Part shown: positions 1 to 5,950 of the stretch, one piece after another
How positions within the stretch are numbered: position 1 is the first letter of the stretch
Layout of the letters: every line of letters starts with the position of its first letter
Source of the DNA: Actinomycetes bacterium
Lineage (GTDB): Bacteria > Actinomycetota > Actinomycetes > Actinomycetales > Cellulomonadaceae
DNA: 13,152 nucleotides
Assembly (NCBI GenBank): GCA_023426865.1
Contig: JAEZBT010000145.1
Span: forward strand, 1 to 13,152
Direction of reading: 5' to 3'
Notes under the pieces: generated by a model
Databases searched by the model: none
The model's input: only the letters and a program-made list of their open reading frames with translations
Told to the model about the DNA's origin: nothing
Position numbers and translations under genes: made by a program

Positions 1-1163
1 ACCCCACTGGTCGGCCGGCCGCCGTCGGCCTGCGCCGCGGGGTCGCCAGGTGGTGGTACGTCATCTTCCTCGGCATCCTGAGCTTCGAGCCCCTGCTGCA
101 GGCCCTCGGCCTCGGAACCGGGGCCACCACCGGCTCCCAGGCCACCGACTGGCTGGTGGTCGCCGGGCTCGTCGCAGTCGGGCTGGCGCTCCTGATCACG
201 GGCGAGCTGGGCTCGGACCGCACGAGGACCGTCATCGCCGGGGCCTTCACGGCACTCGGCATCGCGGCCGTGTGGTTCCTCTCGACGGCGACCGTCTTCT
301 TCATCTACGCCGCCGGGTTCGCCGCGGGTGGGTCGTCCCGCCGGGTGGCGCGCCGGTGGTTCGTCGCGCTGAGCCTGCTGCTCCTGGTCCTCGCGGTGGT
401 CTCCCAGGTGAACGTGCCGTTCCGGCTCTTCGCGTTCGCGGGGCCTGCCGTGCTCGTGTGGCTGATCGGCGGCTCGGTGCTGACGGAGACCGAGAACCGG
501 CGCGAGGCCGCGCGCCTGCGCGTGGACAACGTCCGCATCGAGCGGCTGGCCACGCTGGGCGAGCGGGAGCGGATCGCCCGCGACCTGCACGACCTCCTCG
601 GCCACACGCTCACCGGCATCGTCGTGCGCGCCCAGCTGATCCGGAGGGTCGCCGAGGCGGACCCGGCCCGCGCCGTCGCGGAGGCGGCCGACGTCGAGCG
701 GCTCGCCCGCGACGCGCTCACCGAGGTCCGGGCGACCGTCAGCGGGTGGCGCCACCACGCGCTGGACACCGAGATCGACCACGCCCGCGACGTACTGGCC
801 GCAGCCGGGGTGGAGCTGCTCGCGCACGTCGACACGAAGGTGTCGATGTCGCCGGCGGTCGAGGCCGCGCTCGCGCTGGCCGTCCGGGAGGCCGTCACGA
901 ACGTCGTGCGCCACGCGGGCGCGCGCGCGTGCCGGATCGAGATCCTGAGCGACGGCGACGACGTGCGCCTGACGGTCGCCGACGACGGGCGCGGGGGCAG
1001 CGGGCCCGACGGGTCGGGGCTGTCGGGCATGCGCGAGCGCATCACGGCGCTCGGCGGGCGCGTCGACCGCCGCAGCGAGGGCGGCACGACTCTGGCGGCG
1101 ACGGTCCCGGCGCAGGGGCCTGCCGGCATCGTCCCGAGCGGTGAAGGGTGGACCGCGGGATGA
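1..1163 (+). CDS. DesK/NarX-type sensor histidine kinase, 5' end outside the window
   Basis: Membrane-bound histidine kinase that would autophosphorylate and pass the phosphate to the regulator encoded next. The reading frame is already open at base 3 and no convincing start lies upstream. A GTG at 156 would cut off a hydrophobic segment (WWYVIFLGILSFEPLL), so I take the gene as partial. About five hydrophobic segments fill the first 480 bases. The HisKA_3 dimerisation box reads ERERIARDLHDLLGH, with the phospho-accepting His codon at 588-590. The HATPase_c domain has an N-box (EAVTNVVRHAGA, Asn codon 900-902), a G1 box (DDGRGG) and a GLSGMRERI segment. These features are typical of the HisKA_3 family that pairs with NarL/LuxR-type regulators. 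The stop overlaps the next ATG (ATGA), so the two are translationally coupled. The signal sensed is unknown; resemblance to DesK (membrane fluidity) is by family only. Confidence 0.93.
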   Translation, partial: PTGRPAAVGLRRGVARWWYVIFLGILSFEPLLQALGLGTGATTGSQATDWLVVAGLVAVGLALLITGELGSDRTRTVIAGAFTALGIAAVWFLSTATVFFIYAAGFAAGGSSRRVARRWFVALSLLLLVLAVVSQVNVPFRLFAFAGPAVLVWLIGGSVLTETENRREAARLRVDNVRIERLATLGERERIARDLHDLLGHTLTGIVVRAQLIRRVAEADPARAVAEAADVERLARDALTEVRATVSGWRHHALDTEIDHARDVLAAAGVELLAHVDTKVSMSPAVEAALALAVREAVTNVVRHAGARACRIEILSDGDDVRLTVADDGRGGSGPDGSGLSGMRERITALGGRVDRRSEGGTTLAATVPAQGPAGIVPSGEGWTAG

Positions 1164-1765
1164 GGATCCGGACGGTGCTGGCCGAGGACCAGAGCATGGT
1201 GCTCGGGGCGTTCGCGGCCCTGCTCGCCCTGGAGCCGGACATCGAGGTCGTCGCGACCGCGGCCGACGGCGACGAGGCGCTCGCGGCCGTGCTCGACGCA
1301 CGGCCGGACGTGCTGCTGACCGACATCGAGATGCCGGGCCGCAGCGGGCTCGACGTCGCGGCGGAGCGCGCGCGGCGCGGCGGCGCGACCCGCGTCGTCA
1401 TCGTCACGACCTTCGCGCGCAGCGGCTACCTGCGGCGCGCGCTCGACGCCGGCGTCGCGGGCTACGTGCTCAAGGACGCCCCTGTCGAGCAGCTCGTCGA
1501 CACCCTGCGGCGGGTGCACGCCGGCCAGCGGGTGATCGCCCCCGAGCTCGCCGTGGCGGCCTGGGACGGCGTCGACCCGCTGACCGACCGCGAACGGGAC
1601 GTCCTGCGCGCGGCCGCGGACGGCAGCCCGAACGCCGAGATCGCCGCCCGTCTTCACCTGGCGGAGGGGACCGTGCGCAACTACCTCTCGTCGGCGATCG
1701 CCAAGCTCGGGGCGCGGAACCGCGCCGAGGCGGCGGCGACGGCGCGCGAACGCGGGTGGCTCTGA
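1160..1765 (+). CDS. NarL/DesR-family response regulator
   Basis: Two-component DNA-binding response regulator of 201 aa, partner of the preceding kinase. Receiver domain residues 1-120: acidic pair E9/D10, phospho-acceptor D55 in LLTDIEMPG, switch Thr T83 in VIVTT and conserved K105 in YVLKDA. The C-terminal LuxR-type HTH covers about 141-201 (LTDRERDVL, then AEIAARL and GTVRNYLSSAIAKLGARNR). I choose the ATG at 1160, which overlaps the kinase stop codon as ATGA, with GAAGGG about 11 nt upstream. An in-frame GTG at 1148 would add only four residues (MDRG) ahead of a canonical receiver start. The N-terminal sequence LAEDQSMVLGAFAALLALEPDIEVV is split here as LAEDQSMVLGAF and LLALEPDIEVV; both are typical of DesR-like regulators. 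Targets are not visible in the window. Confidence 0.95.
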   Translation: MRIRTVLAEDQSMVLGAFAALLALEPDIEVVATAADGDEALAAVLDARPDVLLTDIEMPGRSGLDVAAERARRGGATRVVIVTTFARSGYLRRALDAGVAGYVLKDAPVEQLVDTLRRVHAGQRVIAPELAVAAWDGVDPLTDRERDVLRAAADGSPNAEIAARLHLAEGTVRNYLSSAIAKLGARNRAEAAATARERGWL

Positions 1766-1882
1766 GCCGATCGGCGTACGGACCTGCTGCCGAGTACCTC
1801 GACGCGCACGGTCATGCCCACGACGCCGTACCCGGTGCCTCGGCCGTAGAGCTGCGCGTACGGGGGGCCAGGGGCGCCGGCT
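1766..1882. other. Convergent intergenic gap between response regulator and WYL regulator
   Basis: A 117-bp spacer between two convergent stop codons. I see no gene, and no hairpin followed by a T-run strong enough to call as a terminator. Confidence 0.5.
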
Positions 1883-2830
1883 TCAGCCATACCGCTCGAC
1901 CAGCCCGCGGCCGATCGCGGCGAGATGGTCGCGCACAGTGGGCGGGCCGGTCACCTCGAGCCACTCGACCGTCCAGGCGAGCTCGCCGGCGAGCGTGTGC
2001 TCGTCGCGGCCGCGGATCACGACGTCGACGCGGCCGTCCGACGTGGTGCCGCCCACCTCGAGGCGGCTGCCGAAGGCCCGCCGGAGCACATCGATCCCCG
2101 ACGGCGCGCAGAGCGCCCGGATCTCGAGGGGTGTCCGCTGGCGTTCGACCTCGTCGGCGATCGTGCGCCAGGTCCCGGCGAGGTCGAAGTCGTCCGGCCG
2201 GTGCACGGGGTCGTCGGTCGGCTCGACGGTCGAGACGCGGTCGACCCGGAACGTCCGTCGTCCCGCCGGGGTGCCCGCGACGAGGTACCACGCCGCGCCC
2301 TTGGCGACCACGCCGAGCGGATGGACGGTGCGGGTGGTCGCGGAGCCGTCGCGGTCGACGTAGCCGAGCCGCACCTGGACCCCGCGGATCACTGCGTCCT
2401 GGAGCTCGTCCAGGAAGCGCGGCGGCGGGCGCACGTCCCGATCCGCACCCCACCTCTGCCCGTCCGTGACGACCGACGACGCCGCGGCCGCGGCCTGGTC
2501 GCGGAAGGGCTCGGGCAGGGCGCGGACGAGCTTGCGCAAGGCTGCCTTCACGGCGGGCGTCGCAGTGGAGGCCTGGCCGGCGACGAGGAACAGGGCACGC
2601 GCCTCGCCTGCGGTCAGGCCGGACAGGTCGGTGCGCGCACCGCCCACGAGTCGCCAGCCGCCGCCGCGGCCCTGCGTCGAGTACACGGGCACGCCCGCCA
2701 TGGCCAGCGCGTCGAGGTCGCGTCGGGCCGTGCGCTCCGAGACCTCGAGCTCCCGGGCGACCTCTGCCGCCGTCACGTGCTCGCGCTGCTGGAGCAGCAT
2801 GAGGACGGCCACCAGCCGATCAGCACGCAT
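1883..2830 (-). CDS. WYL-domain transcriptional regulator (HTH_11/DeoR-type N-terminus)
   Basis: DNA-binding regulator of 315 aa in the YafY/PafBC-like WYL family. The N-terminal winged HTH covers about residues 1-60 (RADRLVAVLMLLQQ, then SERTARRDLDALAMAGVPVY and GRGGGWRL). The WYL domain contains GAAWYLVAG (W181-Y182-L183) and FRVDRVSTVE (194-203). A C-terminal WCX-like extension runs to residue 315. The frame stays open upstream to a GTG at 2899, but that would add 23 non-conserved residues and run through the operator palindrome. The ATG at 2830 begins the family's usual MRADRL start. No clear Shine-Dalgarno precedes it, so the transcript may be leaderless. It is divergent from the alpha/beta hydrolase and separated by 62 bp holding a perfect inverted repeat, which suggests autoregulation and control of the hydrolase. 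WYL proteins sense ligands or nucleic acids in other systems; the ligand here is unknown. Confidence 0.92.
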   Translation of the reverse strand: MRADRLVAVLMLLQQREHVTAAEVARELEVSERTARRDLDALAMAGVPVYSTQGRGGGWRLVGGARTDLSGLTAGEARALFLVAGQASTATPAVKAALRKLVRALPEPFRDQAAAAASSVVTDGQRWGADRDVRPPPRFLDELQDAVIRGVQVRLGYVDRDGSATTRTVHPLGVVAKGAAWYLVAGTPAGRRTFRVDRVSTVEPTDDPVHRPDDFDLAGTWRTIADEVERQRTPLEIRALCAPSGIDVLRRAFGSRLEVGGTTSDGRVDVVIRGRDEHTLAGELAWTVEWLEVTGPPTVRDHLAAIGRGLVERYG

Positions 2831-2849
2831 GTCATGAGACTGGCACGAG

Positions 2850-2872
2850 AACCGGTCATGAGATGACCGGTT
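2850..2872. promoter_or_regulatory. Perfect 10-bp inverted repeat, probable operator of the WYL regulator
   Basis: The left arm AACCGGTCAT (2850-2859) and right arm ATGACCGGTT (2863-2872) are perfect reverse complements around the 3-nt centre GAG. The nonamer GTCATGAGA at 2855-2863 recurs at 2831-2839, 24 bp away, directly abutting the regulator's ATG. This could be a second, weaker half-site. The position between two divergent starts fits a shared operator for autorepression and control of the hydrolase. The symmetry is seen directly; the binding protein is inferred from location. Confidence 0.72.
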
Positions 2873-2892
2873 AGGGTCCGCAGGATGCCGGC

Positions 2893-3900
2893 ATGACACT
2901 CGCGACGAACCCGACGCCCTTCCCGACGGACTTCCCGGAGCCGGCTCTCGTCCCGGTCAACGGCGTGGAGCTGGAGGTCTTCGAAGCCGGCCGCCAGAAC
3001 GCGGGGCGGCCCATCCTGCTCTGCCACGGCTGGCCCGAGCACGCCTACTCCTGGCGGCACCAGATCCCCGCCCTCGTCGCGGCGGGGTACCACGTGATCG
3101 TGCCGAACCAGCGCGGCTACGGCCGGTCCTCCCGCCCGGCCGAGGTGACCGCGTACGACATCGGGCACCTGACCGGCGACCTCGTGGCGCTCCTCGACCA
3201 CTTCGGGTACGACGACGCCACGTTCGTCGGCCACGACTGGGGTGCGATGGTCGTTTGGGGACTCGCCCTGCTGCACCCGGACCGGGTCGCCGGGGTGATC
3301 AACCTGAGCCTGCCCTACCAGGAGCGCGGCGAGCGGCCGTGGATCGAGTGGATGGAGGAGGTGTTCGGGGGCGACTACTACTTCGTGCACGTGAACCGGC
3401 AGCCGGGCGTCCTGGACGCCGTGCTCGACGAGAACCCGTCCCGGTTCCTGCGCAACCTCTACCGGAAGAACGAGCCGCCCCGGGAGCCTCAGCCCGGCAT
3501 GGCGCTGATCGACCTCGCCCGGGCGGAGGCGCCCCTCGGTGAGCCCGTCATGAGCCAGAGCGACCTCGGCGTCCTCGTCTCCGCGTTCGAGGCGACCGGG
3601 TTCACCGGGAGCCTCAACTGGTACCGGAACATGGACCGCAACTGGCACCTGCTGGCGGACGTCGACCCGATCGTGCGGCAGCCCGCCCTCATGATCTACG
3701 GGGACCGGGACGTGATCCCGCGGTTCGACAGGTTGGCCGAGTTCGTCCCCGACGTCGAGGTGGTCGGGCTGGACTGCGGCCACTGGATCCAGGAGGAGCG
3801 GCCGGAGGAGACGACTGCGGCGATCCTGACGTGGCTGGCGAGGAAGGCCCAGCAACGAGCGGCGGGCGCGTCGGGGGGCGGGCCTGGCCCGACTCGATGA
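2893..3900 (+). CDS. Epoxide hydrolase-like alpha/beta hydrolase
   Basis: Cytoplasmic alpha/beta-fold hydrolase of 335 aa, predicted to open epoxide rings through a covalent aspartyl ester. Oxyanion-hole motif HGWPE is at 45-49. The nucleophile elbow GHDWG places the nucleophile at D115. The cap domain supplies candidate ring-opening tyrosines: Y162/Y163 in DYYFVH and Y244 in SLNWYRN, the latter a hallmark of epoxide hydrolases rather than haloalkane dehalogenases. The acid is most likely D273 (YGDRDVIP) and the base H297 (CGHWIQEE). Length and motif spacing are normal, so the enzyme looks intact. An AGGA element at 2882-2885 lies 7 nt before the ATG. It is transcribed away from the WYL regulator across the shared palindrome, so it is the likely regulated target. 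Substrate unknown. Confidence 0.92.
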   Translation: MTLATNPTPFPTDFPEPALVPVNGVELEVFEAGRQNAGRPILLCHGWPEHAYSWRHQIPALVAAGYHVIVPNQRGYGRSSRPAEVTAYDIGHLTGDLVALLDHFGYDDATFVGHDWGAMVVWGLALLHPDRVAGVINLSLPYQERGERPWIEWMEEVFGGDYYFVHVNRQPGVLDAVLDENPSRFLRNLYRKNEPPREPQPGMALIDLARAEAPLGEPVMSQSDLGVLVSAFEATGFTGSLNWYRNMDRNWHLLADVDPIVRQPALMIYGDRDVIPRFDRLAEFVPDVEVVGLDCGHWIQEERPEETTAAILTWLARKAQQRAAGASGGGPGPTR

Positions 3901-4034
3901 CGGTGGACCCGGAGCTGGCGGGGAAGGCGGCGGGTGTCGTGCCGCTCGCGCCGCTGGAGGCGCTGCTCGGCGGGGAGCAGGAGGTCGGTCGGCGGCCGGG
4001 GCAACCCGACGCGCGGCCGCGGGCTCGCGGCGGC
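3901..4034. other. Convergent gap between hydrolase and DUF4143 ATPase
   Basis: A 134-bp GC-rich spacer between convergent stop codons. Several frames are open through it because of base composition, but none has a plausible start or a recognisable product. No clear terminator. Confidence 0.45.
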
Positions 4035-5315
4035 CTACGGCCCGAGCAGCGCCAGGGGCACGACGGCGACGCCGTCGCGTCGCCGGTACGCGTCGCTGCC
4101 GGTCGTCAGGATCGCCATGTCCGTGATCTCGTCCCCGAGCAGCTCCTTGAGCCAGAGGAGGTGCTTGACGTCCCGGTCGGTCACCACGCTGGAGAGCTTG
4201 ACCTCGATCGCGACGCGGCGCCTGCCCGGTCCGTGGACGATCAGGTCGACCTCGTGGTCGCCGTCGCGACGGCGCAGGTGACCGACCTGGGCTTCGGCAG
4301 CTTGCGCGAAGACGCGGACGGAGAGCGTCGCGAGCGACTCGAAGAGGCTTCCGAGGAAGGTCCCGTCGCGCGGGACCGTCGGCGCTGGACCACTGCCGGC
4401 GAGCAGGTCGTCCGCGGTGAGGCCGAGGAGCGCGCAGGCCAGGGCAGGGTCCACCAGGTGGTGCTTGGGTGCGACGGCGAGGCGCTTGAGGTGACTGAAC
4501 CCGGGTTGCCAGGCCGGCAGTGGGTCGTACACCCAGGTCCGCTTCAGGGCGTCGGTCCACGGCCCGGTGGTCGAACGCGGCGGCGGGTCGGAGCGTCCCG
4601 GGCTCGCCGCGTCGCGGAGCGTCTCCCAGGTCGCCGTCGTCGCGGTGGCGGCCGCGATGGCGCGCAGCCAGGCGCGCATCTGGGCGGGGTTGCGCACCCC
4701 GAAGCCGGCCTCGGGGACGTCCCGGTCGACGACGAGGTCGGCGTAGCCCGCGATCGCTGCCCGCCCGGCGCGGTCGGGCAGTGTCTGCATGCCGGGGAAC
4801 CCGCTGCGGAGGATGGCCTGGGTGTAGTCGGCGAGGGCGACGCTCGTGCTGCCGACGATGTGCGCCCGACCGGTCAGCAGATCTGCCACCGACACCGTCG
4901 GTGTCGCGAGGCCTCGTTCGGGGAGCGTCATCGGCCGCATGGGCAAGCGCACGATCCTGCCGGCGCCGGAGTGGGAGGTGGGATGCGGCATCGTCGCCGA
5001 TCCGGTGAGGAGGAAGCGTCCGTGACGCGGGTCGTCGTCGACGGACCGGCGCACGAGGTCCCACGCGGGCTCCCAGCGCTGATGCTCGTCGACGAGGATC
5101 GGCTCGGGTGCCGAGGCCATGCGAGCGGGGTCGGCCGCGAGCAGCTCGCGCGTGGCCGGGTCGTCCAGGCGGTAGGTGGTCGCCGCGCGAGCGCTGGCTG
5201 TCGCGGTCTTCCCGACGCCCTTGGCGCCGTCGAGCGCGATGGCAGGCAGGTGCGGGAGCAGCTCGTCGAGCTCGCCGTCGATGACGCGCCGTGTGTACGC
5301 GCGAGTGCTGCCCAC
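4035..5315 (-). CDS. AAA_14/DUF4143 family ATPase
   Basis: Stand-alone ATPase of 426 aa with the AAA_14 plus DUF4143 layout. Walker A is GAKGVGKT (30-37), Walker B PILVDEHQ (72-79) and a sensor-like FLLTGSATM (101-109). The C-terminal DUF4143 part ends in a restriction-endonuclease-like motif: E355-V-D357 in GDHEVDLIV, then E371-V-K373 in VAIEVKLS. The start is a GTG at 5315, which gives the usual short N-terminus before Walker A; its RBS is weak. Members of this family are common in actinobacteria and often occur alone, and their biological role is not settled. The gene lies on the chromosomal side of the att site, reads away from it, and has no obvious partner. The EVD/EVK residues suggest a nuclease-like fold, but that activity is unproven. 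Confidence 0.88.
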   Translation of the reverse strand: MGSTRAYTRRVIDGELDELLPHLPAIALDGAKGVGKTATASARAATTYRLDDPATRELLAADPARMASAPEPILVDEHQRWEPAWDLVRRSVDDDPRHGRFLLTGSATMPHPTSHSGAGRIVRLPMRPMTLPERGLATPTVSVADLLTGRAHIVGSTSVALADYTQAILRSGFPGMQTLPDRAGRAAIAGYADLVVDRDVPEAGFGVRNPAQMRAWLRAIAAATATTATWETLRDAASPGRSDPPPRSTTGPWTDALKRTWVYDPLPAWQPGFSHLKRLAVAPKHHLVDPALACALLGLTADDLLAGSGPAPTVPRDGTFLGSLFESLATLSVRVFAQAAEAQVGHLRRRDGDHEVDLIVHGPGRRRVAIEVKLSSVVTDRDVKHLLWLKELLGDEITDMAILTTGSDAYRRRDGVAVVPLALLGP

Positions 5316-5474
5316 GCCTGAAGGCTACAGATCGCGGCATGTCTGCGCTACATCCTGCGGGTTTCTGACACTACAGAGTGCGGCGTCTCGACGCGCCGCA
5401 ACGTGGGCCCACGGGGGCGCGAGTGCGCGTGCGTGCCCTGGAGGCCGCATGGGCCGCCGGTCGTAGGGAAACGA
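5316..5474. other. Intergenic region upstream of the ATPase
   Basis: No credible gene. The 5' end of the ATPase should be transcribed from here on the - strand, but I see no confident -35/-10 pair. The region ends at the terminator that follows the tRNA fragment. Confidence 0.4.
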
Positions 5475-5510
5475 AGGGCCAGGCCGAGAATCGCTCTCCG
5501 ACCTGGCCCT
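5475..5510 (-). terminator. Hairpin terminator downstream of the tRNA-Gly fragment
   Basis: A stem of AGGGCCAGG (5475-5483) and CCTGGCCCT (5502-5510) pairs perfectly over 9 bp. Pairing partly continues inward around an AT-containing loop. Read on the - strand it is followed by TCGTTTCCC, a modest T-rich tail. It sits 5-8 nt after the tRNA 3' end, as expected for the native terminator of a tRNA gene. This marks the left side as the original chromosomal flank. Confidence 0.7.
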
Positions 5511-5515
5511 GACAC

Positions 5516-5558
5516 GGAGCGGGTGACGGGAATCGAACCCGCGCTCTCAGCTTGGGAA
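5516..5558 (-). tRNA. tRNA-Gly(CCC) 3' fragment, attachment-site remnant
   Basis: Read on the - strand, the fragment begins in the anticodon loop (TTCCCAA, anticodon CCC). It continues with the 3' anticodon strand GCTGA, then GAGC, the T-arm GCGGG-TTCGATT-CCCGT, the 3' acceptor strand CACCCGC, discriminator T and CC. This matches the 3' part of actinobacterial tRNA-Gly(CCC). The bases 5' of the loop (TCCGA) cannot pair with GCTGA, and no D-arm or 5' acceptor strand follows, so the gene is only a half. Such a truncated 3' end is what a tyrosine-recombinase element leaves at its far end after integrating into a tRNA gene. It is not a functional tRNA. Confidence 0.85.
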
Positions 5559-5663
5559 TCGGACTCCGTCGCGTTTCCGCGCCCTGGTGGGAAGGCAAAA
5601 TTGCTGGTCAGGCGCTTGCGAGCCTACACGGAGATGAACCGAGAGGCACCGATCTGAACGCCC

Positions 5664-5686
5664 TTATGGCACGTTATGGCATGCCA
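5664..5686. repeat. Tandem TTATGGCA repeats overlapping a TGGCATGCCA palindrome
   Basis: Two copies of TTATGGCA start exactly 10 bp apart (5664 and 5674), about one helical turn. The second copy runs into the perfect palindrome TGGCATGCCA (5677-5686). They lie about 105-130 bp inside the element from the att core, a distance where integrase arm-type or Xis sites are found in other tyrosine-recombinase elements. The repeat is seen; its role is inferred. Confidence 0.5.
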
Positions 5687-5937
5687 CTCGGGGCTGACTC
5701 TGCATGATTGCCCTGGCGCGTCACACGGCACCAGGGCGTGCGCCGGTTGACCCACCACGGTCATCCCTGACTCGACGTTGCGCGCGGCCACGTGCCCCCG
5801 AAGTGTCCTCAACGTCGTCGAAACGATGCAGGGTGCGGCCATCCGAGTGATTCTCGTTCCCGTTCGATCACGGGGGCCCTGAACCGGCCACGGCCCCGCC
5901 CTTGGCGTCCCTACTGTCATGGCCAGCATGACCAGCC

Positions 5938-5945
5938 AGAGGGGG
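5938..5945 (+). promoter_or_regulatory. Ribosome binding site of the vWA/GIY-YIG toxin
   Basis: AGAGGGGG lies 5 nt before the ATG at 5951. It decides the start: the frame is open further up to 5792, but that extension is rich in Arg and Pro and would bury the signal peptide. Confidence 0.7.
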
Positions 5946-5950
5946 CCACG

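Larger units (their letters stand above)
5559..5950. other. Element-end intergenic region with direct repeats and hairpins
   Basis: 392 bp without a credible gene between the att core and the toxin start. It holds a tandem direct repeat TTATGGCA (5664-5671 and 5674-5681), a 10-bp palindrome TGGCATGCCA (5677-5686) and a possible hairpin GCCCTGG (5710-5716)/CCAGGGC (5731-5737). The promoter of the toxin gene should lie near its right end; TACTGT at 5912-5917 is a weak -10 candidate without a good -35. Confidence 0.5.

Noticed and set aside
305..1657. 450-aa - strand frame opposite the kinase and regulator
   Set aside because: The + strand genes have complete motif sets. This frame is Ser/Arg/Ala-rich without a domain.
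2831..2899. 23-residue upstream extension of the WYL regulator to GTG 2899
   Set aside because: It runs through the palindrome and the divergent hydrolase start. Family members begin at MRADRL.
3831..5321. 496-aa + strand frame opposite the DUF4143 ATPase
   Set aside because: The antisense strand carries clear Walker motifs and DUF4143 residues. This frame has no recognisable domain, is dominated by Arg/Gly, and is open because of GC bias.
2773..5340. 855-aa - strand frame spanning hydrolase and ATPase loci
   Set aside because: It covers two real genes in other frames, with low-complexity Arg/Pro/Ala sequence. A GC-rich shadow.
5403..5657. 84-aa + strand frame containing ERVTGIEPALSAWES
   Set aside because: This peptide is the antisense translation of the tRNA-Gly 3' half and is a widely known spurious annotation. 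It supports the tRNA call, not a gene.
5747..5775. TTGACC at 5747 as a -35 box
   Set aside because: No TANNNT-like -10 at a 16-19 bp spacing (ACTCGA at the expected position), so no promoter is called.
5624..5929. 101-aa - strand frame between the att site and the toxin
   Set aside because: No RBS, no domain, and it overlaps the repeats and probable regulatory region. Kept as intergenic.
5792..5950. In-frame 53-residue upstream extension of the toxin
   Set aside because: Arg/Pro-rich and unlike a signal peptide. The ATG at 5951 has a strong RBS and begins a textbook Sec signal.
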